Assembly: GCA_031423015.1 (NCBI GenBank)
Contig: JANPER010000055.1
Coordinates: 1-64,000 of the forward strand
Source: DATGPD01 sp031423015
GTDB taxonomy: Bacteria; Planctomycetota; UBA1135; UBA2386
Direction: 5' to 3'
Length of the DNA: 64,000 nucleotides
Part shown: positions 8,909 to 15,912 of the stretch, piece by piece
Numbering within the stretch: position 1 is the first letter of the stretch
How the letters are laid out: each line of letters opens with the position of its first letter
Notes under the pieces: model-generated
Databases searched by the model: none
The model's input: the letters and a program-made list of their open reading frames with translations, nothing else
What the model was told of the DNA's origin: nothing
Made by a program: the position numbers and the translations under genes

Positions 8909-8998
8909 CTACTCTCCTTGATGTAGGGCCAGGACGTTGCCGCCCGGGTCCTTGAACCAGGCGGCTTGTGCGAACTCCGGAGTTGGACGGTGTCCCCG
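8909..8998 (-). pseudogene. Glyoxalase/VOC-family C-terminal fragment
   Basis: Reading leftward, the codons between TAG stops give EFAQAAWFKDPGGNVLALHQ then GE and stop. AWFKDPGGNVLALHQ is the highly conserved end of vicinal-oxygen-chelate (glyoxalase/bleomycin-resistance) proteins, and its Glu-less DPxGN turn closes the last beta strand. Only about 28 codons remain, preceded by an in-frame stop, so it cannot be functional. It marks a deletion scar between the TPM gene and the esterase gene. Confidence 0.7.
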
Positions 8999-9053
8999 CT
9001 AGCGCACGCGCGGCAGGGAGCAAGAGGGCTGCGTTCCGAAAACAACCTTTCGA

Positions 9054-10754
9054 TCAGCGCCGCAGGCGGCCTTCGAGGAGCTCCAGCTCGATCACCGGCA
9101 GCAGGTCGGTCACGATCGACTCTTCATAGCGACCAGTGGTGACGTCGGCGTCTACCGCTTGCCCGTGCGGGAGGGCGTGGTTGACGTAGAACGAGCCCTT
9201 GATACCACCGCTTCCCGGCAGGAAGGCGACGAACATGTTCTGCACCTGATCGGTTGCGATGAGCAAGTTCATCAACAGGTCGACGCGTTCCCAGTCGTCG
9301 GGCTCCTGGCCATAGCCACCGAAGAAGTAAAGGATGGGGAAAGTGCGGTTGGTGTTGAAGAACGCCGGCGGGCGATAGACGACAACGCTGCGCATCACCG
9401 GGCTCTGGCCCGGTGGGGTCAGCGCGGGCGAAGGCAGCATGCGCTTCACGAGGTCGCCCACGGGACGCGCGCCACCCAAACCGTAGTCACCGTCGGCGAA
9501 GCTCGAATTCACGAACGCCAACAGCGTGAGGAAGCGCTGCCAGACCACGAACGACCCGCAGAAGTCGCCGTTGCGCAACTGCTCGCGGATATCGTCTGCC
9601 GTGGGGATGCCGACGTGCCCGCCGACGTAGCGCACGAGATAGAAGGGATCGGCAAGGGTAGGCACCGAAGCGCAGCTACCCGGGAAGTCGGCGCGCTCGA
9701 CGACATTCAGGCCCTTGCCGCGCAGCATGCTGACCAGGTTCGCGTAGTGCGCCGCGAAGCCGAATTCATCCTGGGTGCCGACGTCCATGTAGATGCGCTG
9801 GCGCGCGATCTGTTCGGCGGTCCGGCTCGCGAGCCGCGTGAGCGGGTCCTCGGCGAGCCACCGCGCCCGATCGGGGTCGACATCGAAGGCGTTGTTGCCC
9901 TCGCCGTAGTCGCCGGTGCCGGCCACCCCGTCGAGCCCCGCGTCGACGAAGGTCTCTCCTGGATCGAACCGGCCATCCGCGTTGCGATCGTCAAACGGTT
10001 CGAAGAAGTTCGCCACCAACCCCTCGCCGACGTCGAACACGCCGTTCTGCGCCAGCACGACCAGGGCACGCTCGCCGATCTCGACGCCCTGCTTGCCGGG
10101 CGCGAGGATGTCGAGGCTGCCCTTGGCGACCAGCATCACGTCGGCGGGTCGATCCGGCATCGTCTCGCTGACTTGCCGCAGCCCATCCTTGTTGGCGTCA
10201 CCGCCGTCCAGAAAGCCGCGCGGGTCGGTGGGCAAGAAGAACGCGCCAAACACGTCGTCGCGCCGGATGCGTGCCGGTTCCGAGTCGCTCGCTAGATAGA
10301 TGCGCGCGGGATCAGGGTGGTGCAGGAACGGGTTGCCGAACGCGAGGATCAGGTCGCGGATGAAATCGATGCGCGTGCCGCGATCGGGATAGGGCGGCAA
10401 GTGATCGAAGGTGAAGTCGCTGCCGATCTGCCGGTTGAGTTCGCGCTGCACCTTCACTTCCAGGTTGTCGAGACGCATGTCCTCGAGCAGGCGGGTCAGG
10501 TCGACCGGACCGCCCAGGGTCCCGATCGTGCCAAAGAGCTCGGTCTGCTTGGTGCCGAGGTTCAACGCCCCGTAGCCCCCCATGGAGATGCCGGCGAGAG
10601 CGCGATACTCGCGCGACGCACGCTCCGGACGGAGCGCGCTGCTGTTGCGCTTGCTGCTGCAACCGCAAGCCACGAAGGCGAAGAACGCGAGCGTGGTCAG
10701 TGTGGTCGCGACACGATAGGAGTTGCACGGGCCAAGCCGAGAAGAGGGGCGCAT
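9054..10754 (-). CDS. Lipoprotein esterase of alpha/beta-hydrolase (PutEsterase) type with apparent circular permutation
   Basis: 566 aa from ATG 10754. A signal peptide with a lipobox at AFVAC (Cys30, or Cys32) predicts envelope anchoring. Catalytic landmarks: nucleophile Ser57 in AGISMGGYGAL, Asp329 in MDVGTQDEFG, His380 in RYVGGHVGIP. Canonical family members have the oxyanion-hole block (PxLYLxHGYG, then YEDxIxxDLIPxIE) before the serine. Here it is at the C-terminus, residues about 472-566 (FPILYFFGGYGQEPDDW, SFYVNH, YEESIVTDLLPVIELELLEG). The polypeptide begins where that block would normally join the nucleophile segment. Two DxNxDG calcium-like loops (about 185-195 and 255-265) sit in the middle. 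Substrate unknown. Confidence 0.75.
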   Translation of the reverse strand: MRPSSRLGPCNSYRVATTLTTLAFFAFVACGCSSKRNSSALRPERASREYRALAGISMGGYGALNLGTKQTELFGTIGTLGGPVDLTRLLEDMRLDNLEVKVQRELNRQIGSDFTFDHLPPYPDRGTRIDFIRDLILAFGNPFLHHPDPARIYLASDSEPARIRRDDVFGAFFLPTDPRGFLDGGDANKDGLRQVSETMPDRPADVMLVAKGSLDILAPGKQGVEIGERALVVLAQNGVFDVGEGLVANFFEPFDDRNADGRFDPGETFVDAGLDGVAGTGDYGEGNNAFDVDPDRARWLAEDPLTRLASRTAEQIARQRIYMDVGTQDEFGFAAHYANLVSMLRGKGLNVVERADFPGSCASVPTLADPFYLVRYVGGHVGIPTADDIREQLRNGDFCGSFVVWQRFLTLLAFVNSSFADGDYGLGGARPVGDLVKRMLPSPALTPPGQSPVMRSVVVYRPPAFFNTNRTFPILYFFGGYGQEPDDWERVDLLMNLLIATDQVQNMFVAFLPGSGGIKGSFYVNHALPHGQAVDADVTTGRYEESIVTDLLPVIELELLEGRLRR

Positions 10755-11088
10755 CGACCGGCACTTGGCAATCAGCATGCCGGCGCTTGCACCGCGTAGC
10801 ACTCGAGGTCGCCCTGCACTCCCTGCCACTCCTCATCGCGACGCCGGTGATCCTCGCATTCCAGCCAACGCACGAGTTTGCACAATCGAGCGAACGGCGC
10901 CGATGCCGCGCTGCATCTCGCCAAGGACGACTCGCTCTCCCCGCGCGCGGACCCTCCTGGTACTGCGGGCGGGACGCCGGCGCGCAAATTGTTCAAAGTT
11001 CCGCGCCGGGCTGCGGGCGCGCGAAATCTAATGACCCGCTCAACTTGACGCTGACGCTCGAAGTCTCGAACGTCGTACGCCCGAAGAT
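10755..11088. other. Non-coding stretch upstream of the esterase gene
   Basis: No complete gene is visible. On the minus strand, 10772-10885 could encode an unusually acidic and hydrophilic tail (RWLECEDHRRRDEEW, then GDLECYAVQAPAC and a stop), unlike the arginine-rich shadow frames around it. It may be a gene remnant but has no recognisable start. The part near 11040-11088 precedes the second copy of the dispersed repeat and carries a short internal repetition, GCTGACGC at about 11050 and again at 11091. Confidence 0.4.
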
Positions 11089-11137
11089 TCGCTGACGCAC
11101 GCGGCGCCACCGCACTGAACGATGCCAACCCACGGCA
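11089..11137 (+). repeat. Dispersed intergenic repeat, copy 2
   Basis: Matches 6994-7042 (TCGCTGACGCACGCGGCGCC, then CTGAACGATGCC and CCCACGGCA) with a few differences. Here it is intergenic, between the GT2 glycosyltransferase and esterase genes. Confidence 0.75.
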
Positions 11138-11157
11138 GGGCGTTGCACGTAACGCCC
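11138..11157. other. 7-bp hairpin beside the repeat
   Basis: GGGCGTT (11138-11144) and AACGCCC (11151-11157) are perfect complements around the loop GCACGT. The core GCGTTGCACGTAACG recurs at 7613-7627 at the end of the cyclo-ligase gene, so the pairing of this motif with the repeat is seen twice. On the minus strand it lies ~90 bp after the glycosyltransferase stop and could act as a transcript end. There is no T-tract. Confidence 0.45.
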
Positions 11158-11244
11158 AAGCTGAGCGACTGATCCTGGTGCGCGAAGCCAGCGCGCAGGC
11201 TACCACGTGCGCGACCCGCATCCGCGTCTCCTTGGCCGGTTGCA

Positions 11245-12258
11245 TCAGCGCCCGCGATGCCAACCTCGCGCCTGCCACGCGATGTAGCCCGAGAGCGCCA
11301 GCAAGAGCGCGCGGCGACCGGGCCAACCGAGGCGCGCCGCCGCCGCCACGACCCGCGCCGGAGCACTGCGCCGCGCTGGCGGATCGAGTTCACCGAGCAG
11401 CGTGAGCTTGTCCTGCGTGGCGTCGAAGCGGCGCGCCTGGAGGTCGACCGAAGCGTCGTACAGCAGGTTGTCGCGCATCGCCGTGCTGCGCGCGTTCGCG
11501 GCGAGCCAGCCGCGCTCGCCCCCAAGCCGGTGGGCCAGCGCCAGCAGCGCGTGCTCTTCGCGATAGCGCTGCAACGACGCCACGGCGCGCTGCGTGGCCT
11601 GCTCGGGATGGCGGCGATACGCCACAAGGTCACGCGGCACCGCAACGAGCTGCCAGTCCTTGCTGAGCGCGCGCAGCAGCCACTCCCAGTCGGGCGCGAA
11701 GCGATACTGCGCGTCGAAGGCGCCGATCTCGGCCACGGCGCAGGCGCGATAGACGAGCGTTGGACAGCCCACGAAGTTGCCAGCGAACAGGCGTTGCAAG
11801 CTCTGCGCCGACGACTCGACTGCCGGCAACGCGCGCCAGAAGCGCTGCTTGTAGCGTTCCTGCGCCGAACGCAGCGGCTCGCCGCGCGCGTCGATCGTGC
11901 GCATGCGACAGTGCGCCGCCGCGGCCCGCGGGTTGGTCGCGAGCGCCGCCAGCATGCTGCTCGCAAAGTCCGGCGCGTACACGTCGTCTTGGTGCGCCAG
12001 ACAGATGAACTCGGTACGCGCGTGTTCGATGCAACGGTTCCAGTTGCCGGGGATCCCGAGCGAGCTGTTGTTCTGCACGACTTCCAGACGCGTCCCGACG
12101 ACGCGGCGCGCCAGCGCGAGCGAGTCGTCGGTCGAACCGTCGTCGACCAAGAGCAGGTGACAGTCGACGCGCGTCTGCGCCAGCAGCGACTCCAACAACG
12201 GGCGCAGGTGAGCCGCACCGTTGAAGCAGGGAATCGCGAACGTCAGCGGCGGCGCCAC
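11245..12258 (-). CDS. Family 2 glycosyltransferase
   Basis: 337 aa. The N-terminal GT-A fold shows the nucleotide-binding start LTFAIPCFNGAAHLRPLLESL, split here as LTFAIPCFNG and LRPLLESL, then LLLVDDGSTDDS (about residues 36-47), the metal-binding region CLAHQDDVYAPDF (about 88-100) and the acceptor-side loop YRFAPDWEWLLRAL. It would transfer a sugar from a nucleotide donor onto a polysaccharide, lipid or protein at the cytoplasmic face. The C-terminal ~90 residues are helical with a weakly hydrophobic end. It lies 20 bp after the GHMP sugar-kinase gene, suggesting a two-gene unit for envelope-sugar synthesis. Exact substrate unknown. Confidence 0.88.
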   Translation of the reverse strand: MAPPLTFAIPCFNGAAHLRPLLESLLAQTRVDCHLLLVDDGSTDDSLALARRVVGTRLEVVQNNSSLGIPGNWNRCIEHARTEFICLAHQDDVYAPDFASSMLAALATNPRAAAAHCRMRTIDARGEPLRSAQERYKQRFWRALPAVESSAQSLQRLFAGNFVGCPTLVYRACAVAEIGAFDAQYRFAPDWEWLLRALSKDWQLVAVPRDLVAYRRHPEQATQRAVASLQRYREEHALLALAHRLGGERGWLAANARSTAMRDNLLYDASVDLQARRFDATQDKLTLLGELDPPARRSAPARVVAAAARLGWPGRRALLLALSGYIAWQARGWHRGR

Positions 12259-12278
12259 GGCGTGCCGTTTCTTGCGCG

Positions 12279-13370
12279 CTACGACCGCGCGGCGTGGTGA
12301 CCCACGACCTCGGGGGTGTAGCCGCCGGCGTACGGCGTGGTGTTGGCGACCACCTTCACGCCCTCGAACTCGACGTTGTAGTACAGCCGCTTGAGGCCGC
12401 GATCGGCCATGAATCGGGTCACCTCGTCATGGCGACCAGGCGCGTAGACCATGACGAAGCCGCCGCCACCGGGACCGGCCACCTTGGCGCCGAGCACACC
12501 AAACCGACTCTTGAGTTCGGCGTACAGCTCGTCGATGCCGGGGATCGTGATGCGCGGCGACATGCGCTTCTTGTTGCTCCAGTGCTTGTCCATGAGCTGC
12601 CCGAACGCATCGAAGTTGCCCGCCTCGATGGCCGCGAGCGATTGGCGCCCGATGTCCTTGATCGCGTGCAGCGCCTCCTCCACCACCGGGTGATTCGGCG
12701 AAGTCGGGTCGTCCATCGCCTGGAACTGATCGCGCAACACCTCGGGGCCGCTGCGTCGGATGCCGGTCCAGTACAGCTGCACATTGGCGACGAAGTCGGG
12801 CAGCACGCTCAGCGGCACCGACGCGTAGCGGTGCTGCACCTTGCCGTCGCGCGCGATCTCCAACACGCTCATGCCGCCGAACACGGCCATGTACTGATCT
12901 TCCTTGCCGATCGTCTGCTGCAACACGCCCAGCTCGATCTCGGCGGCCTCCTCGGCCAACTCGGCCAACGACCCCAAGCGCCGACGATACGCGCGCAACG
13001 CCGCCAGCAACCCAACGAGATAACAACTCGACGACCCCAGTCCGCTGCCCGACGGCAGGTCGGCCGTCGAAGTGATCTCCATCTGCGACAGGATCTCGTA
13101 GCGCTTGAGCGCCTCGCGTGCCAACTCGTGCTTGAGCTGGTCGGGATGCTCCACCATCTCGCTGCGCATGTACTGCACGCGGATCATGCGGTCCACCAGC
13201 GGCACGTTCAGCGAAATGTACATGTACTTGTCGAGCCCCATCGCCAGCACGAAGCCGCCGTGGCGCGCGAAGTAAGACGGCAAGTCGGTGCCACCACCGC
13301 CGAGCGTGACGCGGAAAGGACTGCGGGTGAGAATCACTTCTGTTGTTCCAGAGATGGTTGTGCGCCGCAC
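12279..13370 (-). CDS. GHMP-family sugar kinase (heptose-7-phosphate kinase-like)
   Basis: 363 aa. The N-terminus TRSPFRVTLGGGGTDLPSYF is typical of the HddA/COG2605 branch of GHMP kinases. The ATP-binding motif 2 is PSGSGLGSSS (about residues 109-118) and motif 3 is GAKVAGPGGGGFVMVYAP near the C-terminus. HddA phosphorylates D-glycero-D-manno-heptose 7-phosphate at C1 for GDP-heptose synthesis; related enzymes act on fucose or other sugars, so the substrate is not certain. The adjacent GT2 gene fits capsule, S-layer or LPS sugar supply. The companion isomerase, phosphatase and nucleotidyltransferase are not in the window. The start could also be a few codons later, at EVILTRSPF. Confidence 0.85.
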   Translation of the reverse strand: MRRTTISGTTEVILTRSPFRVTLGGGGTDLPSYFARHGGFVLAMGLDKYMYISLNVPLVDRMIRVQYMRSEMVEHPDQLKHELAREALKRYEILSQMEITSTADLPSGSGLGSSSCYLVGLLAALRAYRRRLGSLAELAEEAAEIELGVLQQTIGKEDQYMAVFGGMSVLEIARDGKVQHRYASVPLSVLPDFVANVQLYWTGIRRSGPEVLRDQFQAMDDPTSPNHPVVEEALHAIKDIGRQSLAAIEAGNFDAFGQLMDKHWSNKKRMSPRITIPGIDELYAELKSRFGVLGAKVAGPGGGGFVMVYAPGRHDEVTRFMADRGLKRLYYNVEFEGVKVVANTTPYAGGYTPEVVGHHAARS

Positions 13371-13437
13371 GTCGGCGCAGCGCGCGCAGACTCTACGAGC
13401 GCTCGATTCGCCACGTTGTCGGAATCCGCCGCACTAA

Positions 13438-13597
13438 GGGCCCGACAAACAATAAGTACGCAGTTTGGGGTGAGTCGACGGCGTTTGTGGCAAGGCGCCC
13501 GCCGCAGTCGTATTCCAGGGACTACGCCGAGGACGGGCAACGCCGCCACGCACGTCGTGGGCCAGCCCAAACTGTGAAATTATTGTTTGTCGGGCCC
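13438..13597. mobile_element. MITE-like palindromic element, 160 bp, TAA target duplication
   Basis: Terminal inverted repeats of 32 bp occupy 13438-13469 and 13566-13597. The outer 18 bp (GGGCCCGACAAACAATAA) and inner 9 bp (CAGTTTGGG) match exactly, with 29 of 32 positions paired overall. TAA directly flanks both ends (13435-13437 and 13598-13600), the expected trace of a 3-bp target duplication. The ~96-bp interior has no reading frame and is itself weakly palindromic around ATTCCAGGGACT, so the whole element could fold as one hairpin. It is AT-richer at its ends than its surroundings. It sits upstream of the GHMP kinase gene and may affect its transcription. Confidence 0.75.
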
Positions 13598-13699
13598 TAA
13601 GTCCTAAGGCTCACGCCGAAGTCGAACGCAACAACTCGAACAACGCCGCGGCCTGTCCGCATTCTGGACCTACGGCTAACGACTTACAGCTAATGACTT

Positions 13700-13748
13700 T
13701 CCACAGCCGAAACATCTTCGCGCTTGCCGAAGATGCTACGGCTGTGGA
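13700..13748 (-). terminator. Long hairpin after the HTTM gene
   Basis: TCCACAGCCG (13700-13709) pairs with CGGCTGTGGA (13739-13748), and inside it CATCTTCG pairs with CGAAGATG, leaving a 3x3 internal loop and a 7-nt apical loop. It begins 8 bp beyond the stop codon of the leftward HTTM gene, the usual place for a terminator. The sequence after it on the minus strand (AAGTCATTAGC) has no T run. With the MITE it accounts for the 385-bp gene-free stretch 13371-13755. Confidence 0.6.
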
Positions 13749-13755
13749 GCTCAGA

Positions 13756-14829
13756 CTACGTTCGCGTTGGCCGTTGCGCATTCTCTCGCCGGCCTACCAC
13801 TCGGCCGTTGATTGTGTTGGCGGCGCGATTGCACGCGGCGGCGACACCGGCGGCAGCAATGATGGCACCTGCCAGCAGCCACGCCGGAGTGTTGCGCAGC
13901 ATAACGGTACCGATCAGCGCCGTGACAATGAGCGCCCCGAACGCAGTGGCGCCGCGCAACCAACGCGAACGTTCGCGCTGCCTCAGCCACGGCATGACTC
14001 GGTCCAGCGGGACGAACGCGAGCAAGAAAAACCACAGCGTCATGTACGGGCCGGTGTCCATGGTGGCCCAGGTTCCCAAGTGAAAAGCGAGCGCGGCCGG
14101 CACGAAGAACCACGCCAGCCCGGGCCAAAGCAACACCGCCGGGAAGCCGCACTCCACGATCACAGTGAGAATGCTGAGGCCTTGGCACAGCGTGGGGGAC
14201 TGCGCCACCCACATCGCGTACGGGCCCTGGTGGCCGAGGATGATGCCCTGCAACGTGTAGCCGTTCAGCCAATCCGGCGTGGTCAGCTTGGCGAACCCAG
14301 CCGCGGCGTAGCCGATCGCCACGGTGACCTGCGTCAAGCGAATCGGCCAGAACGCCCAGGTACTGGTCGTCGTCAAGTCGTGTTGCCGGCGACGTAGGGC
14401 GTCGATCGAGCAGCGGGCGCCCGAGGGCCCCAGCGCCAGCGCCAGACTGGCGAAGAGCAGCGCGACGCGATCGTGCCGCACCTTGGTCAGCGAGTAGATG
14501 ACGCCGCTCGACCAGAAACCGAGAATCGTGGCGATGGCAAGCGCCGATCGCGTGCGCCAACCCACGAGACCACACAGGATGGCGACGACCTGCACGTGGC
14601 GGCAGATGCGGGCGACGACCTCGGAGGGCGGCTGGGCACCGAGCAGTTCGAAGAGGTAGATCGGGCGCCAGGTCGTCTCGGCGGCGGCGCCACGCAAGCC
14701 GAAGGTCGACGGGTCGTAGAGGAACGCGTCGTACAGCAGCAGCAGACACGCCGCGATGCGGAAGACTGCAAGCCGCACCAAGGGCACTTCTGGATGCCAG
14801 AACTGTGTCCACACCAAGGCGGCCTTCAC
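13756..14829 (-). CDS. HTTM-domain integral membrane protein
   Basis: About 357 aa from GTG 14829. Multiple hydrophobic helices and the family landmarks LVRLAVFRIAACLLLLYDAF near the N-terminus, YAAAGFAKLTTPDWLNG (about 190-206, the KLxxPxWxxG motif) and ALAFHLGTWATMDTG place it with HTTM proteins, relatives of the membrane part of vitamin-K-dependent gamma-carboxylase. Biochemical role in bacteria is unknown. The GTG overlaps the TGA of a degenerate upstream frame (GTGA), indicating it was once the downstream member of a translationally coupled pair. A different frame running antisense-free through the gene from the DUF1905 fusion is not protein-like here. Confidence 0.8.
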   Translation of the reverse strand: MKAALVWTQFWHPEVPLVRLAVFRIAACLLLLYDAFLYDPSTFGLRGAAAETTWRPIYLFELLGAQPPSEVVARICRHVQVVAILCGLVGWRTRSALAIATILGFWSSGVIYSLTKVRHDRVALLFASLALALGPSGARCSIDALRRRQHDLTTTSTWAFWPIRLTQVTVAIGYAAAGFAKLTTPDWLNGYTLQGIILGHQGPYAMWVAQSPTLCQGLSILTVIVECGFPAVLLWPGLAWFFVPAALAFHLGTWATMDTGPYMTLWFFLLAFVPLDRVMPWLRQRERSRWLRGATAFGALIVTALIGTVMLRNTPAWLLAGAIIAAAGVAAACNRAANTINGRVVGRRENAQRPTRT

Positions 14830-14951
14830 TTGTGCGACTCGGCGGCACGCGCTTGCCAGCGCAGCAGAACGTAGGGTGCGACATCGCGGGGGCCGTCTGC
14901 GGTGAGTCGGCAACGCCGCACCTGCGCTTCGAACGCCGCGGCAGAAGCAGC
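14826..14951 (-). pseudogene. C-terminal remnant of the gene formerly upstream of the HTTM gene
   Basis: About 41 codons: AASAAAFEAQVRRCRL, then TADGPRDVAPYVLLRWQ and AESHK with TGA at 14826-14828. The balanced composition and the GTGA overlap with the HTTM start indicate a real former reading frame. It has no start codon; at about 14950 it runs into a different frame that continues the DUF1905/OmdA gene. Either a frameshift or a deletion joined two genes here. I do not recognise the family. Confidence 0.5.
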
Positions 14952-15526
14952 TCGTCGCGGCCGCTCTGCAAGGCGAGCTGCACGCCGGCCATGGGGTCAG
15001 CGACCAGGATCCGCAGCGCGACCGTCAAGGCGCGCTCCGGACTGGCTCTGCGTTCGGCAGGCGCGCTGGTCTTCGCTGTCGTCGCCAACGCGCGCATGGC
15101 GCGCCGCCGCCGCGTCGCCGGCTGCTTGGCTGCCGCCACCTCTTCGCGCACGCCGCGCTGCTGGCTAGGCGTCATCGCCGCCCAGCGCAGCGCGGCGACG
15201 CGATCCGACGCGAGCAGGTCGCTCAGCTCGGCCGGCAACGTGGTGTGGGCGACGTGCAGCACGAGGTCGACTGGGTGGCCAACGTCGATGCCAGCCGTGC
15301 GGCACAGCTTGTCAGGAAGCTCGACGAACCAGCGATCGGCGTCCCATCGCTTCAAGCTACGGCGTCCCAGCTCGACGCCATCGAGCGTGCCGGAAACCGT
15401 CGTCGTGCCGCTCAACTGCCAAGCACGGAGCTTGTTTGCTGGGATGACGACGAAGCGCGGCAGATCGTGCTGCTTGCGCTCGACCAAGCCGTGATGACGA
15501 ACCGGGGCAGACAACGCCAGCCTCAA
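14945..15526 (-). pseudogene. DUF1905 / OmdA (YdeI-like) protein with abnormal 3' end
   Basis: The first ~130 codons are a clear DUF1905 beta-barrel (KLRAWQLSGTTTVSGTLDG, RWFVELPDKLCRTAGIDVG) followed by an OmdA/bacteriocin-protection helical segment (LASDRVAALRWAAMTPSQQ, TRRRRAMRAL). Such proteins are small and cytoplasmic with poorly known function. The frame does not stop after the OmdA part. It continues into ALTVALRILVADPMAGVQLA, resembling the start of a DUF5990 protein, then degenerates near 14950 and stays open, out of frame, through the whole HTTM gene to 13751. I read this as a deletion fusion. The start is uncertain: ATG 15526, or a TTG about 13 codons later. Confidence 0.55.
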
Positions 15527-15645
15527 GCTGCTGTCCCCGCACTACCCCGCCCTGCAGATCGCCGCGCTTCGAGGTGCCGCGTCGCTGCCATTCGTCATCG
15601 TGTGGGTGGCGGTGACGGTTGGGTTTGGGTCGTTGGCGTGCGTGC
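15510..15645 (+). pseudogene. EamA/DMT-family transporter fragment
   Basis: In the plus strand the codons read DNASLKLLSPHYPALQIAAL then RGAASLPFVIVWVAVTVG and FGSLACV. This is the conserved first-helix region of drug/metabolite transporters (xxxKLLSPxYPxxQIxxLRG). Ten helices would be needed; only about 45 codons remain, cut on the left by the DUF1905 gene and on the right by the last gene of the flagellar operon. It shows that the operon's 3' border is a rearrangement scar. Confidence 0.6.
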
Positions 15646-15912
15646 CTACCCGCCGCCGCGCATCGCGTCCAACAACCGCCGGCGCAGATCCATCGCGGTC
15701 ACGAACTCGTCGTCGGCGCGGCGCATCGCGTGCTGCAAGTCATCGGCATCGGCCACCTTGGCCGCGGGCGCCCGCGCCAGCCCTTCCAGGTTCTCCAGCA
15801 GGCGACGGAAGCTCGCGTTGCCGGTGCCGCCACCGAGCGCACGGGGCGCTTCGTTGGCGATCGGTGCAACCGGCCCCGGGGTGGTGGGATCGATGTTGGT
15901 CATCGCGGTCAC
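15646..15912 (-). CDS. Small protein at the end of the flagellar operon
   Basis: 88 aa from GTG 15912, whose TG is part of the flgL stop (GTGA overlap), so it is translationally coupled to flgL. An N-terminal Pro/Gly-rich stretch precedes two amphipathic helices (FRRLLENLEGLARAP and LQHAMRRADDEFVTAMDLRR). The second helix pattern, with spaced Leu/Ala/Met and the end LLDAMR, recalls the C-terminal helix of FliE or of hook-associated chaperones, but it is too short to assign. I infer a flagellar role from position only. Confidence 0.6.
   Translation of the reverse strand: MTAMTNIDPTTPGPVAPIANEAPRALGGGTGNASFRRLLENLEGLARAPAAKVADADDLQHAMRRADDEFVTAMDLRRRLLDAMRGGG

Noticed and set aside
13751..15526. 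One 591-residue protein formed by DUF1905/OmdA fused to sequence running through the HTTM gene
   Set aside because: Beyond about 14945 the frame is Arg/Pro/His-rich and overlaps the clearly real HTTM frame, so it is a missing-stop artefact rather than a fusion protein.
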